From: Akkermansia sp.
Lineage (GTDB): Bacteria > Verrucomicrobiota > Verrucomicrobiia > Verrucomicrobiales > Akkermansiaceae
Direction of reading: 5' to 3'
DNA: 6,957 nucleotides
Assembly: GCA_017379255.1 (NCBI GenBank)
Contig: JAFNWZ010000117.1
Location: forward strand, 1-6,957
Shown here: positions 1 to 5,688 of the stretch, in pieces
How positions within the stretch are numbered: position 1 is the first letter of the stretch
Layout: every line of letters starts with the position of its first letter
Made by a program: the position numbers and the translations under genes
The notes under the pieces: generated by a model
Told to the model about the DNA's origin: nothing
The model's input: the letters and a program-made list of their open reading frames with translations, nothing else
Database searches by the model: none

Positions 1-96
1 TATGTTAAACGGCTTAAAAAGCCACACGTCATGCGCGATATTCTACCAGATTGTGTGGTTGTTTACAAGCAGCTAATCCGCATTTTTACAAATTGA
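1..96 (+). CDS. Possible 3' end of a truncated CDS, unknown product
   Basis: The first frame is open from the window edge to a TGA at 94-96, giving 31 residues ending in KQLIRIFTN. The segment is basic and hydrophobic, with RLKK near its start and DCVVVYKQLIRIF near its end. I do not recognise it. An open stretch of 31 codons in AT-rich DNA can arise by chance, so this is only a candidate C-terminus of a gene lying mostly outside the window. It could equally be non-coding or part of the decayed DNA that follows. Confidence 0.2.
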   Translation, partial: YVKRLKKPHVMRDILPDCVVVYKQLIRIFTN

Positions 97-332
97 AAGA
101 GCTTTTGAGCACTTTAGCTTCCGGTAAACTCAGTCTCTTTTAGTGAGATTGATGTAGAATCATTAACCATAAGAAAATTCGAGGTTTCCGTTTTTTCTAC
201 TAAGCAGATGAGCAGCTGTGATTATCACTTGGGCATCGCGATACACGACACAATTTTTCCCTGTACGCTTACACTTGTGGCATATGAAAGTTGACAATGT
301 AACATTTTTCGCTTTTTCTCTCTATATCCATT

Positions 333-576
333 TCCACTCGTGAAGATAGCATAGACACTCGTCTGCCGGTGAAAAATGGTCGTTTTAAGGGTTATAAGCC
401 TGAACGGGATGGTTATCCGTCGCATAACGGGGCTATCCTTCTCCATCATTATCAAAGCTGATAGCGACTATGCCTATTCCAGAAACCGGAACGAGGCGCT
501 GGAGAAGTTGAATCGCCTGCGGCTGCTGGCTCAGCTTCACGGCACACCCAAATCGCTGCTTAAGCCGGTTGGATAA
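333..576 (+). pseudogene. Degenerate coding remnant with a frameshift, unknown family
   Basis: Two adjacent plus-strand frames look coding in succession. The frame open from 303 has protein-like composition from about 333 (STREDSIDTRLPVKNGRF, then a segment ending LLHHYQS) and stops with TGA at 459-461. The next frame is coding-like from about 455 to a TAA at 574-576, giving SDYAYSRNRNEALEKLNRLR and then LLAQLHGTPKSLLKPVG. The second part is GC-richer than its surroundings, which fits displaced coding sequence. The simplest reading is one former gene with a small insertion or deletion near 440-460 and a lost 5' end. An intact 66-codon ORF starting at ATG 376 is formally possible, but its first half looks like out-of-frame sequence and no ribosome binding site precedes it. 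I cannot name the family. Confidence 0.33.
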
Positions 577-840
577 AAGATCAGCCGCAGAGACGATTCT
601 ACAACGTCTTCCTTACCCTGAGTGGGATAGGAAAGACATTAAATCAGTATACTCATCTAAAATCAGCTTATCACTCCCTCATAATTAAAAGATTAGCAAC
701 TCCTGACTAATTTCGGAATCATCTCTTCATTTCGCACTTGGTTCCACCAGCATTAAAGGCTCATTCCGGCAAATAATCCTCTCATTTTTATTATATCCCC
801 AGTTAAGAATCGGGAAATCACATCGTGAAAACAAACTGCT
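577..840. other. AT-rich stretch without a supported gene
   Basis: Apart from the hairpin at 606-637, I see no gene, RNA or convincing signal between the remnant's stop at 576 and the hipA stop at 841. Short open frames here overlap one another or run out of frame into hipA. No T-rich hairpin typical of an intrinsic terminator follows hipA. Confidence 0.5.
606..637. repeat. Imperfect hairpin downstream of the coding remnant
   Basis: GTCTTCCTTACCC at 606-618 is nearly complementary to GGGATAGGAAAGAC at 624-637, with one bulged base and a two-base mismatch. It lies 30 bp after the TAA at 576. There is no T-run on either side, so it is a weak terminator candidate at best, and it may be a relic of the same decayed gene. 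Confidence 0.25.
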
Positions 841-2115
841 TTATGGCTTAAGCACTGAATTATACCCGGCTGCATGCTCAAAGGCTCCTGCCATTTCCTC
901 TTGTTGCGCTGCCGGGATTCCCATATTCGTTGCAATGCTTCGCCAGCCTGATACAGCCCGGGCTATGGGGATGAGTAACTCCTTAGCCTCCCTGTGGCGT
1001 AAATAAAAAACATCCGCGTAATCACAGAGTAATTTGAGTGAAGCTGTATTATCTCCCTCCACGATATCCATGGAAAGAGTATGCCCCTTGACATGCTCCG
1101 GAGTGGGGTTGACATCAAACAGCGGTGCCAGTTGCCATCCCTTTCGTTCCAGACGAAGGAAACCATGATTCCGAGGATGATCATCCACATTGGTCACCAT
1201 GATGCTCAGCGCTATGCGGCACCACAGTTCTTTCAGGTCTGCCCGGGGATTTGCCGTATACTGGCTCATATACTCTGCCAGCTCTGCGTAAGAGTGAACC
1301 TCTCCGTCCTTTGCTTGCAGCATCGTCATAGCGGAAATGTAAGGCAGGCGTGTACCGCTGGGACTGCGATCAAAGCGGCGACTCAGAAATACACTCTTAC
1401 CTCGTGCCGGGCGTTTGAGACTGAACTCCGGAACTCTAATCCCGGCTTTGGCTGCGATTGTCATGGCCACCGCCTCCCATGCTACTACATCGTATTCCTG
1501 CTGGGAGTTGCTAAACTTGGCCATATAGAGATTGCCTTGCTCATCCTTTACGCTAGCCTTGGGCCATGCACCACCCAGGGAAGAACCGGGATTCAACAGC
1601 ATGCGTAATTCCGCCGGTGTTGCCGTGTCGCGGCAAAGGTGTTCCGCAGCATGATGCAGGGGAAGTAGATCAATAATCGGCGGTATGCTGGCGCCCTCAT
1701 CTGTATGCAGGAATGTAACACCTCCATCGGCAGAATAACGCAGGGCACCCATGCGGGCCATATCATTTACCCCAAGCAGATAGTGCTGTTCCCCCAAAGC
1801 TCCGCTCACCGTCGGATATCCCGGCAGATCTTTGCGATGTGCTTGCTGTATCAGTCGGCGCCCCCATCTATCCGGCGCACTATCGCTCATGCTACCAAAC
1901 AGTACTTGTCCCGGGACTGTATGGTATTTTCCTCGTCCCAGCGGCAGCATAGGCTCCAGCTCATAGCTGTGCGGGTGATTCAGCCACTCCTGGCTGTATT
2001 CAAAACTGGCAGAGCCCTGACGGCGGTGGTGTATCCACAAAGTCCCGACCCGTATGCAGTCTGCACCGGGTTGCAATAAATCGGTATACACCCCTATCTC
2101 TGTATCATTGGTCAT
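841..2115 (-). CDS. hipA: HipA family serine/threonine kinase toxin
   Basis: This 424-residue protein is close to the 440 residues of E. coli HipA. The N-terminal HipA domain includes SDSAPDRWGRRLI (77-89). The glycine-rich loop GSSLGGAWPKA (177-187) corresponds to the loop that is autophosphorylated in E. coli HipA, and K200 in LYMAKF is the likely ATP-binding lysine. The catalytic motif NVDDHPRNHGF (309-319) supplies Asp311 and Asn316, and LFDVNP (332-337) supplies the metal-binding Asp334. No active-site residue is missing, so the toxin looks functional. Known relatives phosphorylate aminoacyl-tRNA synthetases (GltX in E. coli), which stalls translation and promotes persistence; the target here is unknown. 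The start codon overlaps the end of hipB by 11 bp, which implies translational coupling. No strong Shine-Dalgarno is visible. It is the full-length two-gene type, not the split three-gene HipBST form. Confidence 0.95.
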   Translation of the reverse strand: MTNDTEIGVYTDLLQPGADCIRVGTLWIHHRRQGSASFEYSQEWLNHPHSYELEPMLPLGRGKYHTVPGQVLFGSMSDSAPDRWGRRLIQQAHRKDLPGYPTVSGALGEQHYLLGVNDMARMGALRYSADGGVTFLHTDEGASIPPIIDLLPLHHAAEHLCRDTATPAELRMLLNPGSSLGGAWPKASVKDEQGNLYMAKFSNSQQEYDVVAWEAVAMTIAAKAGIRVPEFSLKRPARGKSVFLSRRFDRSPSGTRLPYISAMTMLQAKDGEVHSYAELAEYMSQYTANPRADLKELWCRIALSIMVTNVDDHPRNHGFLRLERKGWQLAPLFDVNPTPEHVKGHTLSMDIVEGDNTASLKLLCDYADVFYLRHREAKELLIPIARAVSGWRSIATNMGIPAAQQEEMAGAFEHAAGYNSVLKP

Positions 2116-2425
2116 AGCGCTTATTCACTATATTCTTTGGCATCTGTTCTGCTTCCAGACCTAATCCTACGGCATCGTGACGCGCATCAAAAGCATCGCT
2201 CAGGCGCTCAACAAGGCCAAGAGCAAAGATAACCGCTGCGTAGCTGCTCATGGACACCCCGGCATCTCCCTTTTCGATGCGGTACAGCGTTGCTCGCGAT
2301 ATACGCGCACGCTCCGCAAGCGTCGTCGTTGATATACGCCGCCGGCGCCGGGCATCTCGCAAATCATTTCCCATCTTCTTCAGGGCTTTTGCAGCTTGCG
2401 GATAGAGTGGCCATCTCTCGTTCAT
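2105..2425 (-). CDS. hipB: HipB-like XRE antitoxin and autorepressor
   Basis: This 106-residue protein is immediately upstream of hipA and overlaps it by 11 bp. Residues about 20-75 form an XRE/Cro-type helix-turn-helix domain: basic LRDARRRRRIS, then TTLAERARISRATLYRIEKG (34-53), the classic pattern of positioning and recognition helices ending in the conserved IEKG turn. The 30-residue tail is charged and probably flexible; in known HipB proteins the tail helps bind HipA and is the site of proteolysis. The expected role is to neutralise HipA and, alone or with it, repress the operon from the palindromic sites at 2438-2486. ATG 2425 is the first Met in frame. It lies only a few bases past the predicted transcription start, so the mRNA may be leaderless or carry a very short leader. 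Confidence 0.92.
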   Translation of the reverse strand: MNERWPLYPQAAKALKKMGNDLRDARRRRRISTTTLAERARISRATLYRIEKGDAGVSMSSYAAVIFALGLVERLSDAFDARHDAVGLGLEAEQMPKNIVNKRYDQ

Positions 2426-2433
2426 GATGCCTG

Positions 2434-2462
2434 ATTATGTCTCACATCTGAGTAAAAAGCAA
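2434..2462 (-). promoter_or_regulatory. Predicted hipBA promoter
   Basis: On the minus strand, TTGCTT (2462-2457) and CATAAT (2439-2434) are separated by exactly 17 bp, a good match to the sigma-70 consensus. Transcription would start near 2427, only about two bases before the hipB ATG at 2425. One arm of the inverted repeat lies inside the spacer and touches the -10 box, so a bound repressor would exclude polymerase. Confidence 0.6.
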
Positions 2463-2486
2463 GAGTTTTTAATCAGATGTGAGACA
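2438..2486. promoter_or_regulatory. Paired operator (perfect 14-bp inverted repeat) for HipB
   Basis: TGTCTCACATCTGA (2438-2451) is repeated in perfect inverted orientation as TCAGATGTGAGACA (2473-2486), with a 21-bp spacer. Each arm is itself a small dyad of the form TCA-N4-TGA, as expected for a dimeric XRE repressor site. The two sites are centred 35 bp apart, one between the -35 and -10 boxes and one just upstream of the -35 box. Two dimers could cooperate, as in known hipBA operators. Assignment to HipB is inference from position. Confidence 0.72.
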
Positions 2487-2529
2487 AAACCACACTTTTT
2501 CAACTTCTCTGGTTCATAAGCATTTCAGC

Positions 2530-2565
2530 ATCCCCGCCAAGGCACACTCATACCAGGGCGGGGAT
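2530..2565. terminator. Hairpin between the recombinase gene and hipB
   Basis: ATCCCCGCC (2530-2538) pairs perfectly with GGCGGGGAT (2557-2565) across an 18-nt loop. It lies just after the recombinase stop codon on the minus strand and about 45 bp before the hipB operator. It would insulate hipBA from upstream transcription, but the minus-strand side lacks a T-run, so it is not a textbook intrinsic terminator. It could instead be an mRNA-stabilising or protein-binding structure. Confidence 0.4.
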
Positions 2566-2579
2566 TACTTGCAGTATAA

Positions 2580-3119
2580 CTAGGCAGTACGTACAGGATA
2601 CGCCGGCATAGCTGGCTCTACCGGGGCTGTGATAGCCTGGGCAATAATATCCAAACCTCCCATCTTATCGGCCCGGCTGGCAGTGCAATACTGGCGTTCT
2701 ATCTCTTCTGAATCGTGGCCTACTATTGCTCGCGCGATATCTGCGGTGATAGCGGCATTAGTGCGCAACGCTGTCACCACAGAATGACGGAAGGACTTGA
2801 ATGCCCGGCGACGGTTACTCTCTGTCTTGGGACTGGCTTGTCCTTGAAAGTCGGTCAGGAACTCACGTACAGTGGGCATCTTGGTGATCATGCCGGTAGC
2901 CTGTGCCACTGCACGCAATGCATCAGCAGCCTGTGCATAAGAGGTCTGCCCGTTTGCTACCCGTTCCATATTGTCTGCCACTTGCTGGGCAAGTTGCTTG
3001 CTGGTGCGCAGCTCTGCCCGGGTTGTGCCTACAGCTATACTCGTTGACTTGCGAATACGCTTACCGTTAGCCCAGAATTCTGCTTGCCAGATTCCATTTC
3101 GTTCTTTTGTCTCTGCCAT
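2580..3119 (-). pseudogene. Tyrosine recombinase (integrase) with internal deletion
   Basis: The 179-residue product is about half the usual 350-400 residues of an element integrase. Residues 1-30 (NGIWQAEFWANGKRIRKST) resemble an N-terminal arm-binding domain. Residues 31-80 are a helical linker. TVREFLTDF to RRRAFKSF (83-110) looks like the start of the core-binding domain. The sequence then passes straight into FRHSVVTAL (110-118), the box II region. It continues with GHDSEEIERQYC (134-145), which carries box III His135 and the nucleophile Tyr144. The rest of the core-binding domain and the first half of the catalytic domain, including the box I arginine, are missing, and the usual His of HxxR is Lys108. 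The join falls near 2790-2801 and stays in frame. It should be unable to catalyse recombination, though it might still bind DNA. It is transcribed away from tRNA-Pro. No clear ribosome binding site precedes ATG 3119. Confidence 0.85.
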
Positions 3120-3150
3120 AATGTATTGTATATCACTGTTTTATTGTATA

Positions 3151-3235
3151 TGTCACACGAGATACCCGTGTGACACAAATGTGACACGTCGTGTGGCAGG
3201 TCGTGTGACACACTACTACCATACATGGTTGACAC
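3151..3235. repeat. Cluster of CGTGTGACAC repeats upstream of the integrase
   Basis: Copies or near copies of CGTGTGACAC start at 3167 (exact), 3178 (AATGTGACAC), 3190 (CGTGTGGCAG), 3202 (exact) and 3226 (TGGTTGACAC). The steps are 11, 12, 12 and 24 bp, so one place in a 12-bp series is empty. An inverted copy, TGTCACACG at 3151-3159, forms a perfect 9-bp dyad with 3167-3175. Such clusters between an integrase gene and its attachment site are commonly arm-type recombinase sites or excisionase sites. The dyad 32 bp from the ATG could also be an operator for the integrase gene. Confidence 0.6.
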
Positions 3236-3245
3236 TACACAAGAC

Positions 3246-3287
3246 AAAAAAATCGCACTGTGAAGGGGTTACATCTTCTACAGTGCG
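3246..3287 (-). terminator. Intrinsic terminator of the tRNA operon
   Basis: On the minus strand CGCACTGT (3287-3280) and ACAGTGCG (3261-3254) form a perfect 8-bp stem. It is extended by GAAG/CTTC after one bulged A, with a 9-nt loop, and is followed by ATTTTTTT (3253-3246). This is a textbook intrinsic terminator 21 bp beyond the 3' end of tRNA-Pro, and it separates the tRNA operon from the integrase gene. Confidence 0.85.
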
Positions 3288-3307
3288 TTATTTATGGTAA
3301 AATCTAA

Positions 3308-3381
3308 TCGGGGCGACAGGATTCGAACCTGCGACATCCAGCTCCCAAAGCTGGCGCTCTACCAGGCTGAGCTACGCCCCG
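3308..3381 (-). tRNA. tRNA-Pro (UGG anticodon)
   Basis: This 74-nt gene folds into a standard cloverleaf: acceptor CGGGGCG/CGCCCCG, D stem GCTC/GAGC, anticodon stem CCAGC/GCTGG with loop TTTGGGA (anticodon TGG), T loop TTCGAAT and discriminator A at 3308. CCA is not encoded. It decodes proline CCA and related codons. It is the second gene of an operon after tRNA-Phe. The recombinase gene lies next to its 3' end, which makes that end the likely attachment site of the neighbouring element. The tRNA itself is intact. Confidence 0.97.
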
Positions 3382-3423
3382 TTGGGAAGAGCAAAATTTC
3401 GCGCCACGTGGGCATAAAAAAAA

Positions 3424-3496
3424 TGGCTCGGGACGGGATCGAACCGCCGACACGCGGATTTTCAATCCGCTGCTCTACCAACTGAGCTACCGAGCC
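3424..3496 (-). tRNA. tRNA-Phe (GAA anticodon)
   Basis: This 73-nt cloverleaf has acceptor GGCTCGG/CCGAGCC, D stem GCTC/GAGC, anticodon stem GCGGA/TCCGC with loop TTGAAAA (anticodon GAA), T loop TTCGATC and discriminator A at 3424. CCA is not encoded. It is the first gene of the operon, 42 bp ahead of tRNA-Pro, with no terminator between them. Confidence 0.97.
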
Positions 3497-3506
3497 ATTC
3501 TGCAAG

Positions 3507-3521
3507 CCCGCTTGGAGCGGG
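3507..3521 (-). other. Hairpin in the tRNA transcript leader
   Basis: CCCGC (3507-3511) and GCGGG (3517-3521) form a 5-bp stem with a 5-nt loop, a few bases after the predicted transcription start and 10 nt before tRNA-Phe. It may guide processing of the 5' leader. Confidence 0.35.
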
Positions 3522-3531
3522 GTGCGCCGCA

Positions 3532-3560
3532 AGTATACATCAGTTCCGGTCGCATTGCAA
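3532..3560 (-). promoter_or_regulatory. Promoter of the tRNA-Phe/tRNA-Pro operon
   Basis: On the minus strand TTGCAA (3560-3555) and TATACT (3537-3532) are exactly 17 bp apart. Upstream is an A/T-rich tract (about 3561-3595) like an UP element. Downstream is a GC-rich discriminator, TGCGGCGC. That combination is typical of strong stable-RNA promoters under growth-rate (ppGpp) control. Predicted transcription starts near 3525, leaving a leader of about 29 nt. Confidence 0.75.
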
Positions 3561-3605
3561 GCTAAAATTTGTATTTTTTTCGTTTTTCATAGTCTTTTTG
3601 GAGTC

Positions 3606-3626
3606 ATCAAGCTGCTATTGCTTGAT
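3606..3626. terminator. Weak hairpin just after the HAD gene
   Basis: ATCAAGC (3606-3612) pairs with GCTTGAT (3620-3626) over a 7-nt loop, two bases past the HAD stop codon. The minus-strand side has no T-run; the plus-strand side has four T. It may end the operon with help from Rho, but the evidence is weak. Confidence 0.35.
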
Positions 3627-3628
3627 TT

Positions 3629-4282
3629 TCAAAGACCGCGAAGAGCATTGAGCAAGGCACACAATGAAGCGCAGCGGTAGGAAGCGCGGGAAAAATCGCT
3701 GCTTTCGGTCATGCGATTGGGGATGGCCACGCAGGGAATGGCGGCATTCTGCGCGGCAATAGTGCCGTTTTCCGAATCCTCGATGATGAGACAATCAGCC
3801 TTTTCGAGGCCCAGACACTGCTGCGCGGCTTCAAAAAGCGCTGGGCTGGGTTTTACGGGGTAACCGTCGGTACGCGTGAAAACGCCTGCAAAGCGGTCGT
3901 ATATACCAAGCTTTTCCAGCCAGCCCTGCACCCAGCGGCGGGAGGAGGAGGAAGCCACGGTCAGGCGGATGCCCTGCTCTGCGCACCAGTCCAGCAACTC
4001 CAGCGCGCCATCCATGAGGCCGCTTCGTTCTAAATCAGCCTCCAGCATGGCCTGCCGGGCGGGTGTTTCTTTTTCCCAATCGTATTTCTTACCCGTCAGT
4101 TTTTCCAGATGGGCGGCGGGATCCCAGTGGGAATAGCCGGCACCCAGACAGGGTGCGTAGGTGGCGATGGAGATTTCCTGCCCTTCGCGGGCATAGAGGT
4201 GCACCCAGGATTGATAAATAGCCCATTCGGTGTCAACCAGAACACCGTCGAAGTCAAAGATGATTCCTTTGGGCAGACGCAT
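3629..4282 (-). CDS. HAD-superfamily hydrolase, beta-phosphoglucomutase-like
   Basis: This 217-residue protein has the full HAD core: motif I IIFDFDGVLVDTE (7-19) with nucleophile Asp10 and acid/base Asp12, motif II VASSSS (109-114), motif III Lys144 in PVKPSP, and motif IV IIEDSENG (166-173). Residues about 17-90 form a helical cap, so it belongs to subclass I with the PgmB/YniC-like enzymes. Those enzymes act on sugar phosphates or other small phosphoesters through an aspartyl-phosphate. The substrate cannot be read from the sequence, so mutase versus phosphatase stays open. ATG 4282 gives a start right at the fold and is 11 bp after the stop of the permease gene, so the two are very likely cotranscribed. 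Confidence 0.9.
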   Translation of the reverse strand: MRLPKGIIFDFDGVLVDTEWAIYQSWVHLYAREGQEISIATYAPCLGAGYSHWDPAAHLEKLTGKKYDWEKETPARQAMLEADLERSGLMDGALELLDWCAEQGIRLTVASSSSRRWVQGWLEKLGIYDRFAGVFTRTDGYPVKPSPALFEAAQQCLGLEKADCLIIEDSENGTIAAQNAAIPCVAIPNRMTESSDFSRASYRCASLCALLNALRGL

Positions 4283-4293
4283 GAGTCGGGCAA

Positions 4294-5655
4294 TCAGGGT
4301 TCACCTTTGAGTTTAGCACTCATCCATTCACGGGCAGAGCGGTGCGCCAGGTTCTTAATGAATAGGTAAATGGCAATGCCGATGTAGAGGAAATTCGGAA
4401 TCCAGGCGCTGAGCCAGGCCTGCATGACGCCAGCCTCACCGAGGGCGGGGAACACACGGTACAGGAAGAGCATAAGTGCGGCCAGCAATACAGCAATGCC
4501 GATGCCTTTCATCGTACCGCGGCGTTGGAAGGTCACCGCGCTGGGAATGGCCAGCAGCACGAGCACCATGCAGGAAAACACGCGGGCAATGCGCACATGC
4601 CATTCCGTGCGTTTCTTGCGGCGGTCTTCGCGGGAACCTGCGCCGGAGGAGATGTACTCGTACAAGGCGGAAGTGCCCATGGAATCGATGCGGTCGTTGT
4701 ACCCGGGACTGATAATCTGGTAGGGTTTTTCCTCGAAGGCCAGCGTAAGCGTTTCTGTGAAGGTATCATCCTTGGGGCGCACGCCGGGAGCTGCCATTTC
4801 CCGAGTGTAGACATTGCTGAGAGTCCAGGTGGAATCTTCCTTGTTCCACTCAGCTTTGGAAGCCCGGTACTGCTTGAGCTGGCGACCGCGCACTACGGAG
4901 TCAAACTGGTCGATGGTCACGCCCAGCATCGGGTCGCCGGGGCTGGTGGCCGGAGCGGGGGTTTCGATGCGCCAGATGCGCGAGGTAGCATCGCTGCGGT
5001 AAACGATGGAACGGGGGGTACCGTCGGCCTTCGTTTTCTTCTTCATGACCATTTCGCGGTACATGGAACCACTGGGAGCCCAGTGAAAGCCACAGATGCC
5101 GTATGCCAGGGCCACCAGGGCGCCCATGATGAAGATGGGACGGCAGACGCGCAGCAGAGAGCGGCCAGATTGCAGCATGCCGACAATTTCACTGCCGCCG
5201 CAGAGTTTGCTGAGGCACCACAGCGTGCCCATGAGCAGTGTGTATGGCAGAATCTGATAGAGGAACATGGGCAGCTGGGTGCCGTAGAAATGCAGCGCCT
5301 GAACTACCGGGTCATCAAATCGGGAGCGGAAACGCTCCATGTTGTCGGTGAAGTCTGCCAGAATGTAGATGAGCAGCAGAATGAGCGTGCACATCAGGAA
5401 GTAAGTGATAAAATTGCGCGTCATGTAGCGGTCCATGGTGCCCATGAACCCATAAAATACCGCACCGAGGAACGGGAGATAGCAGAGTAATGCCAGGAAG
5501 ATGGGGCGGCAGAGCTGCTCTACCGGGTAGGTGGAGGGCATACCGGGCACCTCCCATCGCATCTGCTCCAGTTCAATCGGTACAATGTAGAGGGCAAGCA
5601 GCGTGCCCAGTATCAGCAGTGTCAGAGCAGGCAGTATTCGGCGGATGAATGACAT
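4294..5655 (-). CDS. LptF/LptG family permease (LPS export)
   Basis: This 453-residue inner-membrane protein has the YjgP/YjgQ pattern. From DRYMTRNF (75-82) onward come a membrane helix at about 82-100, DFTDNMERF, two further helices around LPMFLYQILPYTLLMGTLW and RPIFIMGALVALAYGI, and the conserved cytosolic loop SEIVGMLQSGRS. A periplasmic beta-rich domain (about 195-345) follows, then three C-terminal helices and a basic tail. LptF and LptG form the LptB2FG transporter, which extracts lipopolysaccharide and passes it to LptC/LptA. The first 74 residues add two helices (about 7-26 and 51-71) not present in the E. coli proteins. Sequence alone does not separate F from G, and no second paralogue or lptB is in the window. 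No Shine-Dalgarno precedes ATG 5655. It is 33 bp from the phosphatase gene upstream. Confidence 0.9.
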   Translation of the reverse strand: MSFIRRILPALTLLILGTLLALYIVPIELEQMRWEVPGMPSTYPVEQLCRPIFLALLCYLPFLGAVFYGFMGTMDRYMTRNFITYFLMCTLILLLIYILADFTDNMERFRSRFDDPVVQALHFYGTQLPMFLYQILPYTLLMGTLWCLSKLCGGSEIVGMLQSGRSLLRVCRPIFIMGALVALAYGICGFHWAPSGSMYREMVMKKKTKADGTPRSIVYRSDATSRIWRIETPAPATSPGDPMLGVTIDQFDSVVRGRQLKQYRASKAEWNKEDSTWTLSNVYTREMAAPGVRPKDDTFTETLTLAFEEKPYQIISPGYNDRIDSMGTSALYEYISSGAGSREDRRKKRTEWHVRIARVFSCMVLVLLAIPSAVTFQRRGTMKGIGIAVLLAALMLFLYRVFPALGEAGVMQAWLSAWIPNFLYIGIAIYLFIKNLAHRSAREWMSAKLKGEP

Positions 5656-5688
5656 TGGGAGAAGATAGTTTTGGGAGAGGTTGAAAGT

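Noticed and set aside
166..320. Small minus-strand zinc-ribbon-like protein (CHKCKRTGKNC)
   Set aside because: There is no ATG, no ribosome binding site and only one CxxC pair, and the coding-like remnant on the other strand overlaps it.
455..576. Class I release-factor-like C-terminus, from the SRNRNEALEKL pattern
   Set aside because: No GGQ motif occurs upstream in any frame, and the similarity is limited to a few residues.
1081..1608. Long plus-strand open frame of 175 codons
   Set aside because: It lies antisense inside hipA, whose motifs are clear. The translation is Cys/His-rich without domain character.
3151..3235. Possible CRISPR array
   Set aside because: The repeats are about 10 bp with 2-bp gaps and are diverged. 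CRISPR repeats are longer, near-identical and separated by unique spacers of about 30 bp.
3035..3247. Minus-strand open frame of 70 codons across the CGTGTGACAC repeats
   Set aside because: It overlaps the integrase start in another frame and encodes the repeats as SVSHDLPHDVSHL-like sequence. No start signal is present.
3294..3485. Plus-strand open frame of 63 codons containing NRGDRIRTCD-like sequence
   Set aside because: It is the antisense translation of the two tRNA genes, a well-known source of spurious annotated proteins.
4525..5490. Plus-strand open frame of 321 codons
   Set aside because: It is antisense to the permease gene, has no membrane or enzyme motifs, and arises from the GC-rich codon use of the real gene.
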